Shown: positions 8,545-19,456 of the stretch, piece by piece
How the letters are laid out: each line of letters opens with the position of its first letter
Position numbering within the stretch: position 1 is the first letter of the stretch
Assembly: GCF_001113365.1 (NCBI RefSeq)
Contig: NZ_CKYA01000002.1
Span: 443,299-507,298 of the forward strand
Direction: 5' to 3'
DNA: 64,000 bases
Source of the DNA: Streptococcus pneumoniae
GTDB lineage: Bacteria > Bacillota > Bacilli > Lactobacillales > Streptococcaceae
Made by a program: the position numbers and the translations under genes
The notes under the pieces: generated by a model
What the model was told of the DNA's origin: nothing
Seen by the model: the letters and a program-made list of their open reading frames with translations, nothing else
Databases searched by the model: none

Positions 8545-11500
8545 TTGATCGCACAACTAGATACAAAAACAGTCTATAGTTTTATGGAGAGCGTCATTTC
8601 GATTGACAAGTATGTGAGAGCAGCTAAAGAATACGGCTACACTCATCTGTCCATGATGGATATTGATAATCTTTATGGTGCTTTCGACTTTCTAGAGATT
8701 ACAAAAAAATACGGAATTCATCCTTTGCTAGGTCTTGAAATGACAGTGTTGGTAGATGAGCAGGAAGTGAATTTGCGCTTTTTAGCTCTATCTAGTGAGG
8801 GCTATCAGCAGTTGATGAAGCTTTCAACAGCCAAGATGCAGGGGGAGAAAAGTTGGTCAGTCCTGTCCCAGTATCTGGAGGATATTGCAGTCATTGTGCC
8901 TTATTTTGAAGAGATTGAGTCGCTAAATCTAGGATATGATTATTATATTGGGGTTTATCCAGAAACACTGACAAGCGAATTTCATCATCCTATCTTACCA
9001 CTTTATCGAGTCAATGCCTTTGAAAGTAGGGATAGAGAAGTTCTGCAAGTGCTAACAGCGATTAAAGAAAACCTACCCCTCAGAGAAGTCCCTTTGCGCT
9101 CGCGACAAGATGTTTTTATATCAGCAAGTTCTTTAGAGAAATTATTCCAAGAACGATTTCCGCAAGCCTTATACAATTTAGAAAAGCTGATTTCAGGCAT
9201 TTCTTATGATTTGGATACGAGTTTGAAACTGCCTCGTTTTAACCCTGCTAGACCAGCAGTAGAGGAGTTGAGAGAGCGTGCTGAACTGGGGCTTGTTCAG
9301 AAGGGGTTGTCTAGTAAAGAATATCAAGATCGACTAGACCAAGAATTGGCTGTTATTCATGATATGGGTTTTGACGATTATTTCTTGGTTGTCTGGGATT
9401 TATTGCGTTTTGGACGTTCGAATGGCTATTATATGGGTATGGGACGGGGTTCTGCAGTTGGTAGCTTGGTTTCCTATGCCTTAGACATCACAGGGATTGA
9501 CCCAGTAGAGAAAAATCTGATTTTTGAACGTTTTCTTAATCGTGAACGCTATACCATGCCTGATATTGATATTGATATACCAGATATTTATCGTCCGGAT
9601 TTTATCAGATATGTTGGCAATAAATATGGCAGTAAACATGCGGCACAAATCGTTACTTTTTCTACCTTTGGTGCCAAGCAAGCTCTGCGTGATGTCTTGA
9701 AACGCTTTGGTGTTCCAGAGTATGAATTATCTGCAATTACTAAGAAAATCAGTTTTCGGGACAATCTTAAGTCGGCCTATGAGGGCAATCTCCAGTTTCG
9801 TCAGCAAATCAATAGTAAGTTAGAATACCAAAAAGCCTTTGAGATTGCTTGCAAGATTGAGGGCTATCCAAGACAAACCTCTGTCCATGCGGCTGGTGTT
9901 GTAATCAGTGACCAAGATTTGACCAATTACATCCCTCTAAAGCATGGAGACGAAATTCCACTGACTCAGTATGATGCTCATGGAGTTGAGGCTAGCGGAC
10001 TTTTGAAGATGGACTTTCTGGGACTACGAAATTTGACCTTTGTCCAGAAGATGCAAGAATTACTTGCTGAAACAGAAGATATTCACCTTAAAATTGAAGA
10101 AATAGATTTGGAAGACAAAGAGACGTTAGCTTTATTTGCCTCTGGCAATACAAAAGGCATCTTTCAATTTGAACAACCTGGTGCCATTCGCCTGCTAAAA
10201 CGTGTACAACCAGTTTGTTTTGAAGATGTCGTAGCAACTACTTCCCTAAATCGGCCAGGTGCTAGTGACTACATCAATAATTTTGTGGCAAGAAAGCATG
10301 GGCAGGAAGAAGTGACTGTTCTGGATCCAGTACTGGAGGATATTTTGGCTCCAACTTACGGAATTATGCTCTATCAGGAGCAGGTTATGCAGGTTGCTCA
10401 GCGTTTTGCTGGATTTAGTCTCGGGAAAGCCGATATTTTGCGTCGGGCTATGGGGAAAAAGGATGCCTCTGCCATGCATGAGATGAGGGCTTCTTTTATT
10501 CAAGGTTCATTAGATGCTGGTCATACTGCGGAAAAGGCAGAGCAGGTCTTTGATGTCATGGAGAAGTTTGCAGGTTATGGTTTTAACAGGTCACATGCCT
10601 ATGCCTACTCAGCCTTGGCCTTCCAGTTGGCTTATTTCAAAACGCATTACCCAGCCATTTTTTATCAGGTCATGTTGAATTCTGCCAACAGTGATTACTT
10701 AATAGATGCACTTGAAGCAGGCTTTGAAGTGGCGCCTCTGTCCATCAACACCATTCCCTATCACGATAAAATTGACAACAAGGCTATCTATCTAGGATTG
10801 AAATCGATTAAGGGAGTCAGCAAGGATTTGGCACTTTGGATTCTTGAAAACAGACCCTATTCTAACATTGAAGATTTTATAGCTAAATTACCTGAGAATT
10901 ATCTGAAACTCCCTCTGCTAGAACCTTTGGTAAAAGTTGGTCTTTTCGATTTGTTTGAAAAAAATCGTCAAAAAGTATTCAATAATTTAGTTAATCTATT
11001 TGAATTTGTAAAAGAGTTAGGAAGTTTGTTTGGGGATACCATTTATAGTTGGCAGGAATCGGAAGATTGGACGGAACAAGAAAAATTCTATATGGAACAA
11101 GAACTTTTAGGGATAGGTGTCAGCAAACATCCCCTACAAGCTATTGCAAGTAAAGCTATTTACCCGATTACTCCAATCGGAAATTTGTCAGAAAATAGCT
11201 ACGCTATTATTTTGGTTGAAGTTCAGAAAATAAAAGTGATTCGCACCAAAAAGGGTGAAAACATGGCTTTCTTACAGGTAGATGACAGTAAGAAAAAATT
11301 GGATGTCACTCTCTTTTCAGACTTATATCGTCAAGTTGGGCAGGAAATAAAAGAGGGAGCCTTCTACTATATAAAAGGAAAAATCCAGTCACGTGATGGC
11401 CGTCTGCAAATGATTGCACAAGAAATAAGAGAAGCAGTTGCTGAACGCTTTTGGATACAGGTGAAGAATCATGATTCGGATCAAGAAATTTCACGTATTT

Positions 11501-11646
11501 TAGACCAATATAAAGGTCCAATCCCAGTCATCATCAGGTATGAAGAGGAACAGAAAACAATCGTTTCTCCCCATCATTTTGTAGCTAAATCCAATGGATT
11601 AGAAGCGAAATTGAATGAAATGGTTATGAAAACGATTTATCGCTAA
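8545..11646 (+). CDS. dnaE: DNA polymerase III alpha subunit, DnaE type
   Basis: This is the short Gram-positive DnaE that works with PolC, extending primers before hand-off. The 1033-aa protein has a PHP domain (about 1-200), the palm with the catalytic acidic motif PDIDIDIPD (Asp340, Asp342), fingers, a helix-hairpin-helix region (about 760-800) and an OB fold (about 890-970). TTG 8545 is chosen as the start because AGGAG lies 9 nt upstream and the promoter starts transcription at about 8521, excluding the longer GTG form at 8518. It is monocistronic as far as can be seen; pfkA has its own promoter. Confidence 0.95.
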   Translation: MIAQLDTKTVYSFMESVISIDKYVRAAKEYGYTHLSMMDIDNLYGAFDFLEITKKYGIHPLLGLEMTVLVDEQEVNLRFLALSSEGYQQLMKLSTAKMQGEKSWSVLSQYLEDIAVIVPYFEEIESLNLGYDYYIGVYPETLTSEFHHPILPLYRVNAFESRDREVLQVLTAIKENLPLREVPLRSRQDVFISASSLEKLFQERFPQALYNLEKLISGISYDLDTSLKLPRFNPARPAVEELRERAELGLVQKGLSSKEYQDRLDQELAVIHDMGFDDYFLVVWDLLRFGRSNGYYMGMGRGSAVGSLVSYALDITGIDPVEKNLIFERFLNRERYTMPDIDIDIPDIYRPDFIRYVGNKYGSKHAAQIVTFSTFGAKQALRDVLKRFGVPEYELSAITKKISFRDNLKSAYEGNLQFRQQINSKLEYQKAFEIACKIEGYPRQTSVHAAGVVISDQDLTNYIPLKHGDEIPLTQYDAHGVEASGLLKMDFLGLRNLTFVQKMQELLAETEDIHLKIEEIDLEDKETLALFASGNTKGIFQFEQPGAIRLLKRVQPVCFEDVVATTSLNRPGASDYINNFVARKHGQEEVTVLDPVLEDILAPTYGIMLYQEQVMQVAQRFAGFSLGKADILRRAMGKKDASAMHEMRASFIQGSLDAGHTAEKAEQVFDVMEKFAGYGFNRSHAYAYSALAFQLAYFKTHYPAIFYQVMLNSANSDYLIDALEAGFEVAPLSINTIPYHDKIDNKAIYLGLKSIKGVSKDLALWILENRPYSNIEDFIAKLPENYLKLPLLEPLVKVGLFDLFEKNRQKVFNNLVNLFEFVKELGSLFGDTIYSWQESEDWTEQEKFYMEQELLGIGVSKHPLQAIASKAIYPITPIGNLSENSYAIILVEVQKIKVIRTKKGENMAFLQVDDSKKKLDVTLFSDLYRQVGQEIKEGAFYYIKGKIQSRDGRLQMIAQEIREAVAERFWIQVKNHDSDQEISRILDQYKGPIPVIIRYEEEQKTIVSPHHFVAKSNGLEAKLNEMVMKTIYR

Positions 11647-11681
11647 AAATACGGAAAATAGAAGAATTTTAAAATCAAATG

Positions 11682-11690
11682 TGGTATAAT
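11682..11690 (+). promoter_or_regulatory. pfkA-pyk promoter (extended -10)
   Basis: TGGTATAAT lies 38 nt before the pfkA ATG. The -35 region is weak. Confidence 0.65.
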
Positions 11691-11722
11691 CAATAAGAAT
11701 GTTAAAAGAAAAAGGAGCATAA

Positions 11723-12736
<1,014 letters not shown>

Positions 12737-12794
12737 TTTACAATTTAGTTAATGAGACCAAAAAGGTCATATATATAAAGGAGTCACAAAAATC

Positions 12795-14300
12795 ATGAAC
12801 AAACGTGTAAAAATCGTTGCAACTTTGGGTCCTGCGGTAGAAATCCGTGGTGGTAAAAAATTCGGTGAGGACGGATACTGGGGTGAAAAACTTGATGTTG
12901 AAGCTTCAGCTAAAAACATTGCTAAATTGATTGAAGCTGGTGCTAACACATTCCGTTTCAACTTCTCACACGGTGACCACCAAGAACAAGGTGAGCGTAT
13001 GGCAACTGTTAAACTTGCTGAAAAACTTGCAGGTAAAAAAGTTGGTTTCCTTCTTGATACAAAAGGACCAGAAATCCGTACAGAATTGTTCGAAGGTGAA
13101 GCTAAAGAATATTCATACAAAACTGGTGAGAAAATCCGTGTTGCAACTAAACAAGGAATCAAATCAACTCGTGAAGTGATTGCATTGAACGTTGCTGGTG
13201 CTCTTGATATCTATGATGATGTTGAAGTTGGTCGTCAAGTTTTGGTTGACGATGGTAAACTTGGTCTTCGTGTGGTTGCTAAAGATGACGCAACTCGTGA
13301 ATTTGAAGTTGAAGTTGAAAACGATGGTATCATCGCTAAACAAAAAGGTGTGAACATTCCTAACACTAAAATTCCTTTCCCAGCTCTTGCTGAACGCGAT
13401 AACGACGATATCCGTTTCGGTCTTGAACAAGGTATCAACTTCATCGCTATTTCATTCGTACGTACTGCAAAAGACGTGAATGAAGTTCGTGCAATCTGTG
13501 AAGAAACTGGAAACGGACACGTTCAATTGTTCGCTAAAATCGAAAACCAACAAGGTATCGACAACTTGGATGAAATCATCGAAGCTGCTGATGGTATCAT
13601 GATCGCTCGTGGTGACATGGGTATCGAAGTACCATTCGAAATGGTTCCAGTTTACCAAAAAATGATCATCACTAAAGTCAATGCTGCAGGTAAAGTTGTT
13701 ATCACTGCAACAAACATGCTTGAAACAATGACTGAAAAACCACGTGCAACTCGTTCAGAAGTATCAGACGTATTTAACGCTGTTATCGACGGAACTGACG
13801 CAACAATGCTTTCAGGTGAGTCTGCAAACGGTAAATACCCACTTGAGTCAGTAACTACAATGGCTACAATCGACAAGAACGCTCAAACTCTTCTTAATGA
13901 ATACGGACGTCTTGATTCAGATTCATTCGAACGTAACTCTAAGACAGAAGTAATGGCTTCAGCTGTTAAAGATGCTACTAACTCAATGGACATTAAATTG
14001 GTTGTAACTCTTACTAAGACAGGTCACACTGCACGTTTGATTTCTAAATACCGTCCAAATGCTGACATCTTGGCATTGACATTTGATGAATTGACAGAAC
14101 GTGGCTTGATGTTGAACTGGGGTGTTATCCCAATGTTGACAGATGCTCCATCTTCAACTGACGATATGTTCGAAATCGCTGAACGTAAAGCGGTAGAAGC
14201 AGGTCTCGTTGAGTCAGGCGATGATATCGTTATCGTTGCTGGTGTGCCAGTAGGAGAAGCTGTTCGCACAAACACAATGCGTATCCGCACAGTACGTTAA
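12795..14300 (+). CDS. pyk: Pyruvate kinase
   Basis: The enzyme converts phosphoenolpyruvate and ADP to pyruvate and ATP, the last glycolytic step. The 501-aa protein has the (beta/alpha)8 barrel with an inserted B domain (about 90-190), the catalytic lysine motif FAKIENQQG, the metal motif MIARGDMGIE, TATNMLETM, and the C-terminal allosteric domain. There is no extra C-terminal PEP-utiliser domain. AAAGGAG precedes ATG 12795. It is the second gene of the pfkA operon and is closed by a terminator at 14311. Confidence 0.98.
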   Translation: MNKRVKIVATLGPAVEIRGGKKFGEDGYWGEKLDVEASAKNIAKLIEAGANTFRFNFSHGDHQEQGERMATVKLAEKLAGKKVGFLLDTKGPEIRTELFEGEAKEYSYKTGEKIRVATKQGIKSTREVIALNVAGALDIYDDVEVGRQVLVDDGKLGLRVVAKDDATREFEVEVENDGIIAKQKGVNIPNTKIPFPALAERDNDDIRFGLEQGINFIAISFVRTAKDVNEVRAICEETGNGHVQLFAKIENQQGIDNLDEIIEAADGIMIARGDMGIEVPFEMVPVYQKMIITKVNAAGKVVITATNMLETMTEKPRATRSEVSDVFNAVIDGTDATMLSGESANGKYPLESVTTMATIDKNAQTLLNEYGRLDSDSFERNSKTEVMASAVKDATNSMDIKLVVTLTKTGHTARLISKYRPNADILALTFDELTERGLMLNWGVIPMLTDAPSSTDDMFEIAERKAVEAGLVESGDDIVIVAGVPVGEAVRTNTMRIRTVR

Positions 14301-14310
14301 GAAAAATATA

Positions 14311-14357
14311 AAAACCTATCATATCCAGCTTTAGAGCTTGTGTGATAGGCTTTTTTT
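14311..14357 (+). terminator. pfkA-pyk operon terminator
   Basis: The arms CCTATCA and TGATAGG close a hairpin that is followed by seven T residues, directly after the pyk stop. Confidence 0.85.
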
Positions 14358-14399
14358 GTATAGAGGGTAAGAAAGAGGCAAAACTTTCATAATGGATTG

Positions 14400-14538
14400 A
14401 TACTCTTCAAACCACGTCAGCGTCGCCTTGCCGTAGGTATGGTTACTGACTTCGTCAGTTTCATCTACAACCTCAAAACAGTGCTTTGAGCAACCTGCGG
14501 CTAGCTTCTTAGTTTGCTCTTTGATTTTCATTGAGTAT
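14400..14538 (+). repeat. BOX element (A-B-C type, boxA shortened)
   Basis: It starts ATACTCTTC and ends TTTCATTGAGTAT. The boxA part lacks the GAAAATCTCTTC segment seen in the other copies. That is what slippage between the two CTCTTC direct repeats of boxA would give. The boxB and boxC palindromes are present. Confidence 0.93.
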
Positions 14539-14607
14539 GAAATAAGATATGCACAAATTGATTAGGAAAGTCAAATGAATTTCTACAAATGTTTTAGCAA
14601 TCGCAAT

Positions 14608-14880
14608 CTACTTGTCTAGATTCGATCTGATATATTTTCGATTTAATGATATGGTATTTAAAACCTCCAAAGCAGCTTGCTCCATTCTTTTACTTACGTG
14701 AGTGTCGATGTTATTTATTGTTTTAGCGTCTTTGTGTTCTATTCTAACCATTATAGCATTCTTCTCAGCTAGTATACTAAGGAGTGTGTGCCTGAAAATA
14801 TGGGAACTAAGGGGCTGGTTTATCGGTTTTGCTAGTTTAGTATTTGCCTTTTGCAAAGTGATCTTAAATGCCTTTCTCTA
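14608..14880 (-). pseudogene. Phage/ICE tyrosine recombinase (integrase) C-terminal remnant
   Basis: The minus-strand translation contains the box II motif HIFRHTLLSIL of tyrosine recombinases and the late segment HKDAKT...DTHVSKRM. Two defects show decay: residues between LAEKNA and IMVRIEHKD are missing, and the nucleophile of the IYTHV motif is Asp instead of Tyr. About 80 of the ~380 residues of a normal integrase remain; upstream minus-strand frames are full of stops. It is best read as the end of an old integrated element together with the repressor remnant at 15.0-15.8 kb. Confidence 0.75.
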
Positions 14881-15022
14881 AATTTACATATCACTATTGT
14901 TTAACAAAATCTAATCTGCTTTAGGTCACTTATTCTTTTTTTGAAATGTAGAATGAACTTTTTCAAAGTTTTTCGAATCCTTTAAAATCTGTTTGTTTTA
15001 TATCGTCATCCTCCCCCTTTTT

Positions 15023-15780
15023 TTAATTCTCCCTATACAGCTTGACAACTTTTCCGATGGTGTGTGTGAATATGGGTGCTTTCGTCTAGGTGGATGTCGG
15101 GGTATTCGGGATTGAGTTTTTTTTGAGGTAGCCTTGGCGGAGTTTCTTGACATAGTTAGCGCCGTCTACTTGGAAGATGCCGATGGTATTATAGTCAATC
15201 TGTGGGGGATTCTTGATAAATAGGTAGTCGCCGTTTCTTATCTTTGGCTCCATGGCCCTGCTGACGACATAAGCGATTGCGTCTTAGTCGTCTGGGATTT
15301 CATCCTCATAGAATGGGAATTCCATATCTAAATCGTCGTCCTGCATCAAGCGGCTACCTGCAGAGATAAACTACCTAAAACGAGAGTAAGTAGTCTGTCT
15401 GTAGTCGTCCAGTCTGATGATTTTTACGATACTTCGTTTATCTTCGTTTTTCTGCTCATACAGTTGCCTCTCGGCATAGGTCAGGATTTTACCTTGTCTG
15501 GATGGTGTCCGTTGGTCGTAGATAGATTGGATATCGCTAGGAGAATACTTTTGAACTGGAGGAAAGAGGGCATCAATCAAGCTACTGAATACTTTAGCTA
15601 AGTCAAATATAGTATTTTTCTTAGTAGACCTAACCCTTTTTTCATAATTTCCAATGGTGTTTTTACTTATACCTATCTTAGTACCCAATTCTTATTGAGT
15701 CTAACCATTACTAGTCTGTATTGTTTTATTTTTAGCCTCTAACAATCGCAATCTCTTCTTTATCCACGAATGAAATCGCT
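15023..15780 (-). pseudogene. Decayed CI-like phage repressor (XRE helix-turn-helix plus S24 peptidase domain)
   Basis: On the minus strand, fragments in different frames line up with one CI/LexA-like repressor. An N-terminal piece RLRLLEAKNKT is followed after two stops by ELGTKIGISKNTIGNYE (XRE helix-turn-helix), then a linker frame (15371-15688), and a C-terminal piece MEPKIRNGDYLFIKN...VDGANYVKKL with a further frameshift that resembles the S24 auto-peptidase domain. The gene ends in TAA at 15023-15025. At least two internal stops and two frameshifts make it non-functional as a full repressor. The 105-aa ORF within it has no convincing independent start. Confidence 0.75.
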
Positions 15781-15855
15781 TTCTGTTTTTATAAGTAAAC
15801 CATCACACGAAATCCAAGAAAATGAAAACTTTGTTGTGTTTTCATAAAAAATTTG

Positions 15856-15884
15856 TTGACAGAGCACGAAACGCCTACTATAAT
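15856..15884 (+). promoter_or_regulatory. Perfect consensus sigma-A promoter for the lipoprotein gene
   Basis: TTGACA at 15856-15861 and TATAAT at 15879-15884 are separated by exactly 17 nt. The start codon at 15932 is about 40 nt downstream of the predicted transcript start. It is the only fully consensus -35/-10 pair I noticed in the window. Confidence 0.85.
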
Positions 15885-15931
15885 TAAATCAAGCTTAAGG
15901 AAATAACAAAAAAAACAAATCGGAGAAAAAG

Positions 15932-16804
15932 ATGAAGAAATCAAGAAAATTAGCCACATTAGGAATCTGTTCAGCCTTGTTTTTAGGCTTGGCAGCTTGT
16001 CAACAAGATGCTACAATTTCGAATGGGACGAGTCAAAGGCAAAGTAGTTCAACGAAAGTGCCATGGAAAGCTTCATACACCAACCTAAACAACCAGGTAA
16101 GTACAGAAGAGGTCAAATCTCTCTTATCAGCTCACTTGGATCCAAATAGTGTTGATGCCTTTTTTAATCTCGTTAATGATTACAATACCATTGTCGGCTC
16201 AACTGGCTTATCAGGAGATTTCACTTCCTTTACTCACACCGAATACGATGTTGAGAAAATTAGCAACCTTTGGAATCAAGAGAAGGGCGATTTCGTTGGG
16301 ACCAACTGCCGTATCAATAGTTATTGTCTTTTGAAAAATTCAGTCACCATTCCCAAGCTTGAAAAGAATGACCAATTGCTTTTCCTAGATAATGATGCGA
16401 TTGATAAGGGAAAGGTCTTTGATTCACAAGATAAGGAAGAGTTTGATATTCTATTTTCGAGAGTTCCAACTGAGGCAACTACAGATGTCAAGGTTCACGC
16501 TGAAAAGATGGAAACATTCTTCTCCCAATTTCAATTCAACGACAAAGCTCGAATGCTGTCTGTAGTTTTGCACGATAATCTGGATGGCGAGTATCTGTTT
16601 ATTGGACACGTTGGCGTCTTAGTACCTGCTGATGACGGTTTCTTATTTGTAGAGAAATTGACTTTCGAAGAGCCCTACCAAGCGATTAAATTTGCCAGCA
16701 AGGAAGATTGTTACAAGTATTTAGGCACCAAGTATGCGGATTATACAGGCGAGGGACTGGCTAAGCCTTTTATCATGGATAATGATAAGTGGGTTAATAT
16801 CTAG
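15932..16804 (+). CDS. DUF4300-family surface lipoprotein
   Basis: The 290-aa protein starts with a type II signal peptide (KKSRK, hydrophobic stretch, lipobox LAAC with the lipidated Cys at 23), so it is expected at the outer face of the membrane. A Ser/Thr/Gln-rich linker to about residue 45 is followed by one globular domain. I recognise it from memory as the pneumococcal DUF4300 lipoprotein; the function is unknown to me. Cys residues near 125-132 (TNCRINSYC) could form a disulfide. The start is ATG 15932 with CGGAG upstream. A 55-aa membrane peptide gene follows by 12 nt. Confidence 0.85.
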   Translation: MKKSRKLATLGICSALFLGLAACQQDATISNGTSQRQSSSTKVPWKASYTNLNNQVSTEEVKSLLSAHLDPNSVDAFFNLVNDYNTIVGSTGLSGDFTSFTHTEYDVEKISNLWNQEKGDFVGTNCRINSYCLLKNSVTIPKLEKNDQLLFLDNDAIDKGKVFDSQDKEEFDILFSRVPTEATTDVKVHAEKMETFFSQFQFNDKARMLSVVLHDNLDGEYLFIGHVGVLVPADDGFLFVEKLTFEEPYQAIKFASKEDCYKYLGTKYADYTGEGLAKPFIMDNDKWVNI

Positions 16805-16816
16805 AGGTAATCTAAC

Positions 16817-16984
16817 ATGGATATAGTATTAGGCATTTTATGTTTATTCTTGATAGGTATATGGGTGAGTACGATAATTAACAGTCGAAAACCAGGAAAA
16901 AATGAAAGATTTATAGGTTATATTCAAAGATACGATATTGATGGGGAAGGCTATCAATCAGAAGTATGGGAAGTGACTGAGTAG
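16817..16984 (+). CDS. Small membrane-anchored peptide (55 aa), hypothetical
   Basis: ATG 16817 has a GAGG site 9 nt upstream and the ORF ends at TAG 16982-16984. The N-terminus is one hydrophobic segment (about 2-21, IVLGILCLFLIGIWVSTI), followed by a short polar tail ending EVWEVTE. It starts 12 nt after the lipoprotein gene stop, so it is probably cotranscribed. I do not recognise a family. The clear ribosome binding site and the membrane-helix composition argue that it is real. Confidence 0.6.
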   Translation: MDIVLGILCLFLIGIWVSTIINSRKPGKNERFIGYIQRYDIDGEGYQSEVWEVTE

Positions 16985-17124
16985 GAAGATAAGATGTTTT
17001 GTAAAATATCTCTAACAATCATTGCTTTTTAGAACCTTAAAATTTAATGTCATTAACACAAAATAAATTGAATGTTATTCTAAATTTAATAAACTATAAA
17101 TAAAATATTTTGAAAGGAAATTAT

Positions 17125-18913
17125 ATGTACAATTCATTTTCAGATGTTCCAACAGTAAAAGATGAATTTAAGATTGACGAATATATTATTGGATTATCAA
17201 ATTTTATTTCAGGATGTGAGACTCCTTTAACACTGGCTATTCAAGGTGATTGGGGAACTGGAAAAACTAGTATTATGTATCAGGTCGAGGAAAAACTTAA
17301 AGAAAATTCTTTCAATAATTCAAAAGGAAAAATTAAAACAATCTTTTTTAATACTTGGCAATATTCACAATTTGATATGGATAAGAATTTAGCAGTCACG
17401 TTAATCACAGATTTAATTGATGAATTAGAAGTGACTGATGTAAATAAAATAGAAAACTTAAAAAAATCTTTGGCAGTTATTACAAAAAGTATGGAATATC
17501 TTAAACTAGATTTTGGTCTCTTAAATATTGAAAAAATTAATAATCAACTTCTAAAATTTATAAGCAATGAAGAGAAATCTAATGACCTAAAAAATCTAAA
17601 ACAAAATCTACAAAATATGATTGATGAGTCTGTCAAAGAAAATAATTATGAAAAGATAGTAATTTTCATAGATGACCTTGACAGATTATTCCCTCAAAAA
17701 GCGATTGAATTCCTAGAAATTTTAAAACTTTTCTTAGATTGTAGAAATTGTGTCTTTGTTTTAGCTATTGATTATAATGTTGTTTTAAGAGGAACAAAAA
17801 GCAAGTATGGTGATGATTTGGACAATGAAAAAGGAAAAGCTTTTTTTTGAGAAAATAATTCAAGTACCTTTTACTGTACCGGTAGCAAATTATCATATGG
17901 AGAACTTTGTTAATGTATCTTTGAAAAAAATTAATTTTTCTTTTGATAATGATGTTACAAAGAATATAACTCAATTAATTAGAGATTCAATAGGAAATAA
18001 TCCTCGCAGTATTAACAGATTATTCAATTCTGTTAGTCTCTTGATGCATATTATAAATCCAAATAATGAGTTAGACAATGATGACAAATTACTAATCATA
18101 TCTACAGTATGTTTTCAATTACGCTTTAATGAAGCTTATGACTATTTATTAACTTTATATAACAATAGTCCAGAAGATTCGGAAGAAACCAAATATTTTC
18201 TTATTGATTTACTTGAAAATTCATTTGAAATACCTGATGATGCTGATTATAATTCTCTTGTATTTCGTTATGGTATCTTTAGTTTTAAAAACCAAAAGGA
18301 ATTAGAATCTTTCAGAAAATTTTTTAATACTTTGAAATTATTACTTAGATATAATGTTGATAAATTAGAAGTTGAAGAGTTCGAGAATTTGATGAAAAAA
18401 ATGAGTTCTTCAAGTACAATTTCAACTGGAAACTTAGATATAGATAAAACATCAACTCAAAATCATTCACCGAATGAAGATGTTCAGTTCGTTATTCGTA
18501 AATTATTTAATACACTGGTTAATACTAATCATTTCGACCTTTCAAAACCAGAGTATTTTGGAAAAGAGAATAAGGAAGAACGCGAAATGTCAATTTCATT
18601 AGATTTTATAAAAATAGCTAATGAATATAATGTTGTTAGATTAACACAAGGGAAAGGACAAGGCTTAAATATCTATTCCCGAAATAATAAATCAAATTCT
18701 ATTTATATATCGGGTGATACTTATGGAAATATAAATAATGATGGTATACAAATTTATGTTGATAAGAAACTAGTAGGAAAGATAAATAGAAATACTTATA
18801 AACATTTTAACGCTAAAATGTTACGAGAGAATCCTCAAAAGTATGACGAATTTGAAAAAACTTTTATAAATGATTTTTTTAAGCTCTTGGAAAATGTAAA
18901 AAATTATATTTAA
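17125..18913 (+). pseudogene. KAP-family P-loop NTPase, split by a frameshift at a T8 tract
   Basis: KAP NTPases (named for Kidins220/ARMS and the phage-exclusion protein PifA) are ATPases often tied to membranes or phage defence. The first frame (ATG 17125 with GAAAGGA upstream) carries Walker A GDWGTGKTS and Walker B IVIFIDDLDRL and stops at TGA 17848-17850. The second frame continues the same protein (EKIIQVPF...NNPRSINRLFNSV) to 18913. Removing one T from the run at 17841-17848 joins them into one ~595-aa protein. It is much more AT-rich than neighbouring genes, which suggests transfer. It may be a dead gene, a phase-variable gene, a slippage-read gene or a sequencing error. No clear membrane helix is seen. 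Confidence 0.8.
17841..17848 (+). other. T8 homopolymer frameshift site in the KAP NTPase gene
   Basis: Eight T residues follow GC; the last T starts the TGA stop. Seven T residues would keep one open frame (KAFFEKIIQVPF). Such tracts are prone to slippage by DNA polymerase and RNA polymerase. Confidence 0.85.
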
Positions 18914-18992
18914 CTTTTTAGTGAATTTTACTTTTATTAGTTGACTAAATGCTAAAATCTTATCAGTGAGAAGATTTCTTAAAGTTTATTCT

Positions 18993-19021
18993 TTGTAGTT
19001 TCATCTGTATTAGTATATAAT
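18993..19021 (+). promoter_or_regulatory. Promoter of the 103-aa protein gene
   Basis: TTGTAG (18993-18998) and TATAAT (19016-19021) are separated by 17 nt, about 32 nt before the start codon at 19053. Confidence 0.65.
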
Positions 19022-19052
19022 TTAACATAGAGAAAATAGGAGGATTTATCGA

Positions 19053-19364
19053 ATGGAATTAAAAGATTTTACAGAAAAAGAACAGGAAATGATTAAGAAG
19101 GGGCTGACTACGTCTAAGATTAGTGACAAGGAAACTGCTGAGAAGATTCTTGCACTAGTACCACAAGACTTGATTAAGCGCATTCCGTTTTTCGTCAGAA
19201 AACATGCTACGTCACGTACGATTAAACGCATTTCAATCGAACACCCTGAACTCTACGCTGCAGCTCAAACAAGTGGTGAGATTCCAGAAAAAGAACGCGA
19301 AGAATTGCGTCAGATTATCACGACTATCTTTGAACAAAAGATGAATAAGCATAGTATTAAGTAG
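19053..19364 (+). CDS. Conserved small hypothetical protein (103 aa)
   Basis: The protein is soluble, charged and predicted helical (MELKDFTEKEQEMIKKGL at the start, EKEREELRQIITTIFEQKM near the end), without signal peptide or membrane segment. The start ATG 19053 has AGGAGG 12 nt upstream and its own promoter, and the gene ends before a strong shared terminator. I do not recognise a family with confidence. Codon use matches the core genome, unlike the AT-rich KAP gene next to it. Confidence 0.75.
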   Translation: MELKDFTEKEQEMIKKGLTTSKISDKETAEKILALVPQDLIKRIPFFVRKHATSRTIKRISIEHPELYAAAQTSGEIPEKEREELRQIITTIFEQKMNKHSIK

Positions 19365-19456
19365 AGAATGAAAATGTATTTGATTTGTGAATTGTTCACT
19401 AGTTATATATCATTTTAAAAATCGCAATTTATATTCTACTATACAATACTCAACAA

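Noticed and set aside
15371..15688. Intact 105-aa regulator
   Set aside because: The frame is only the middle of a larger broken CI-like repressor and starts in the middle of its helix-turn-helix.
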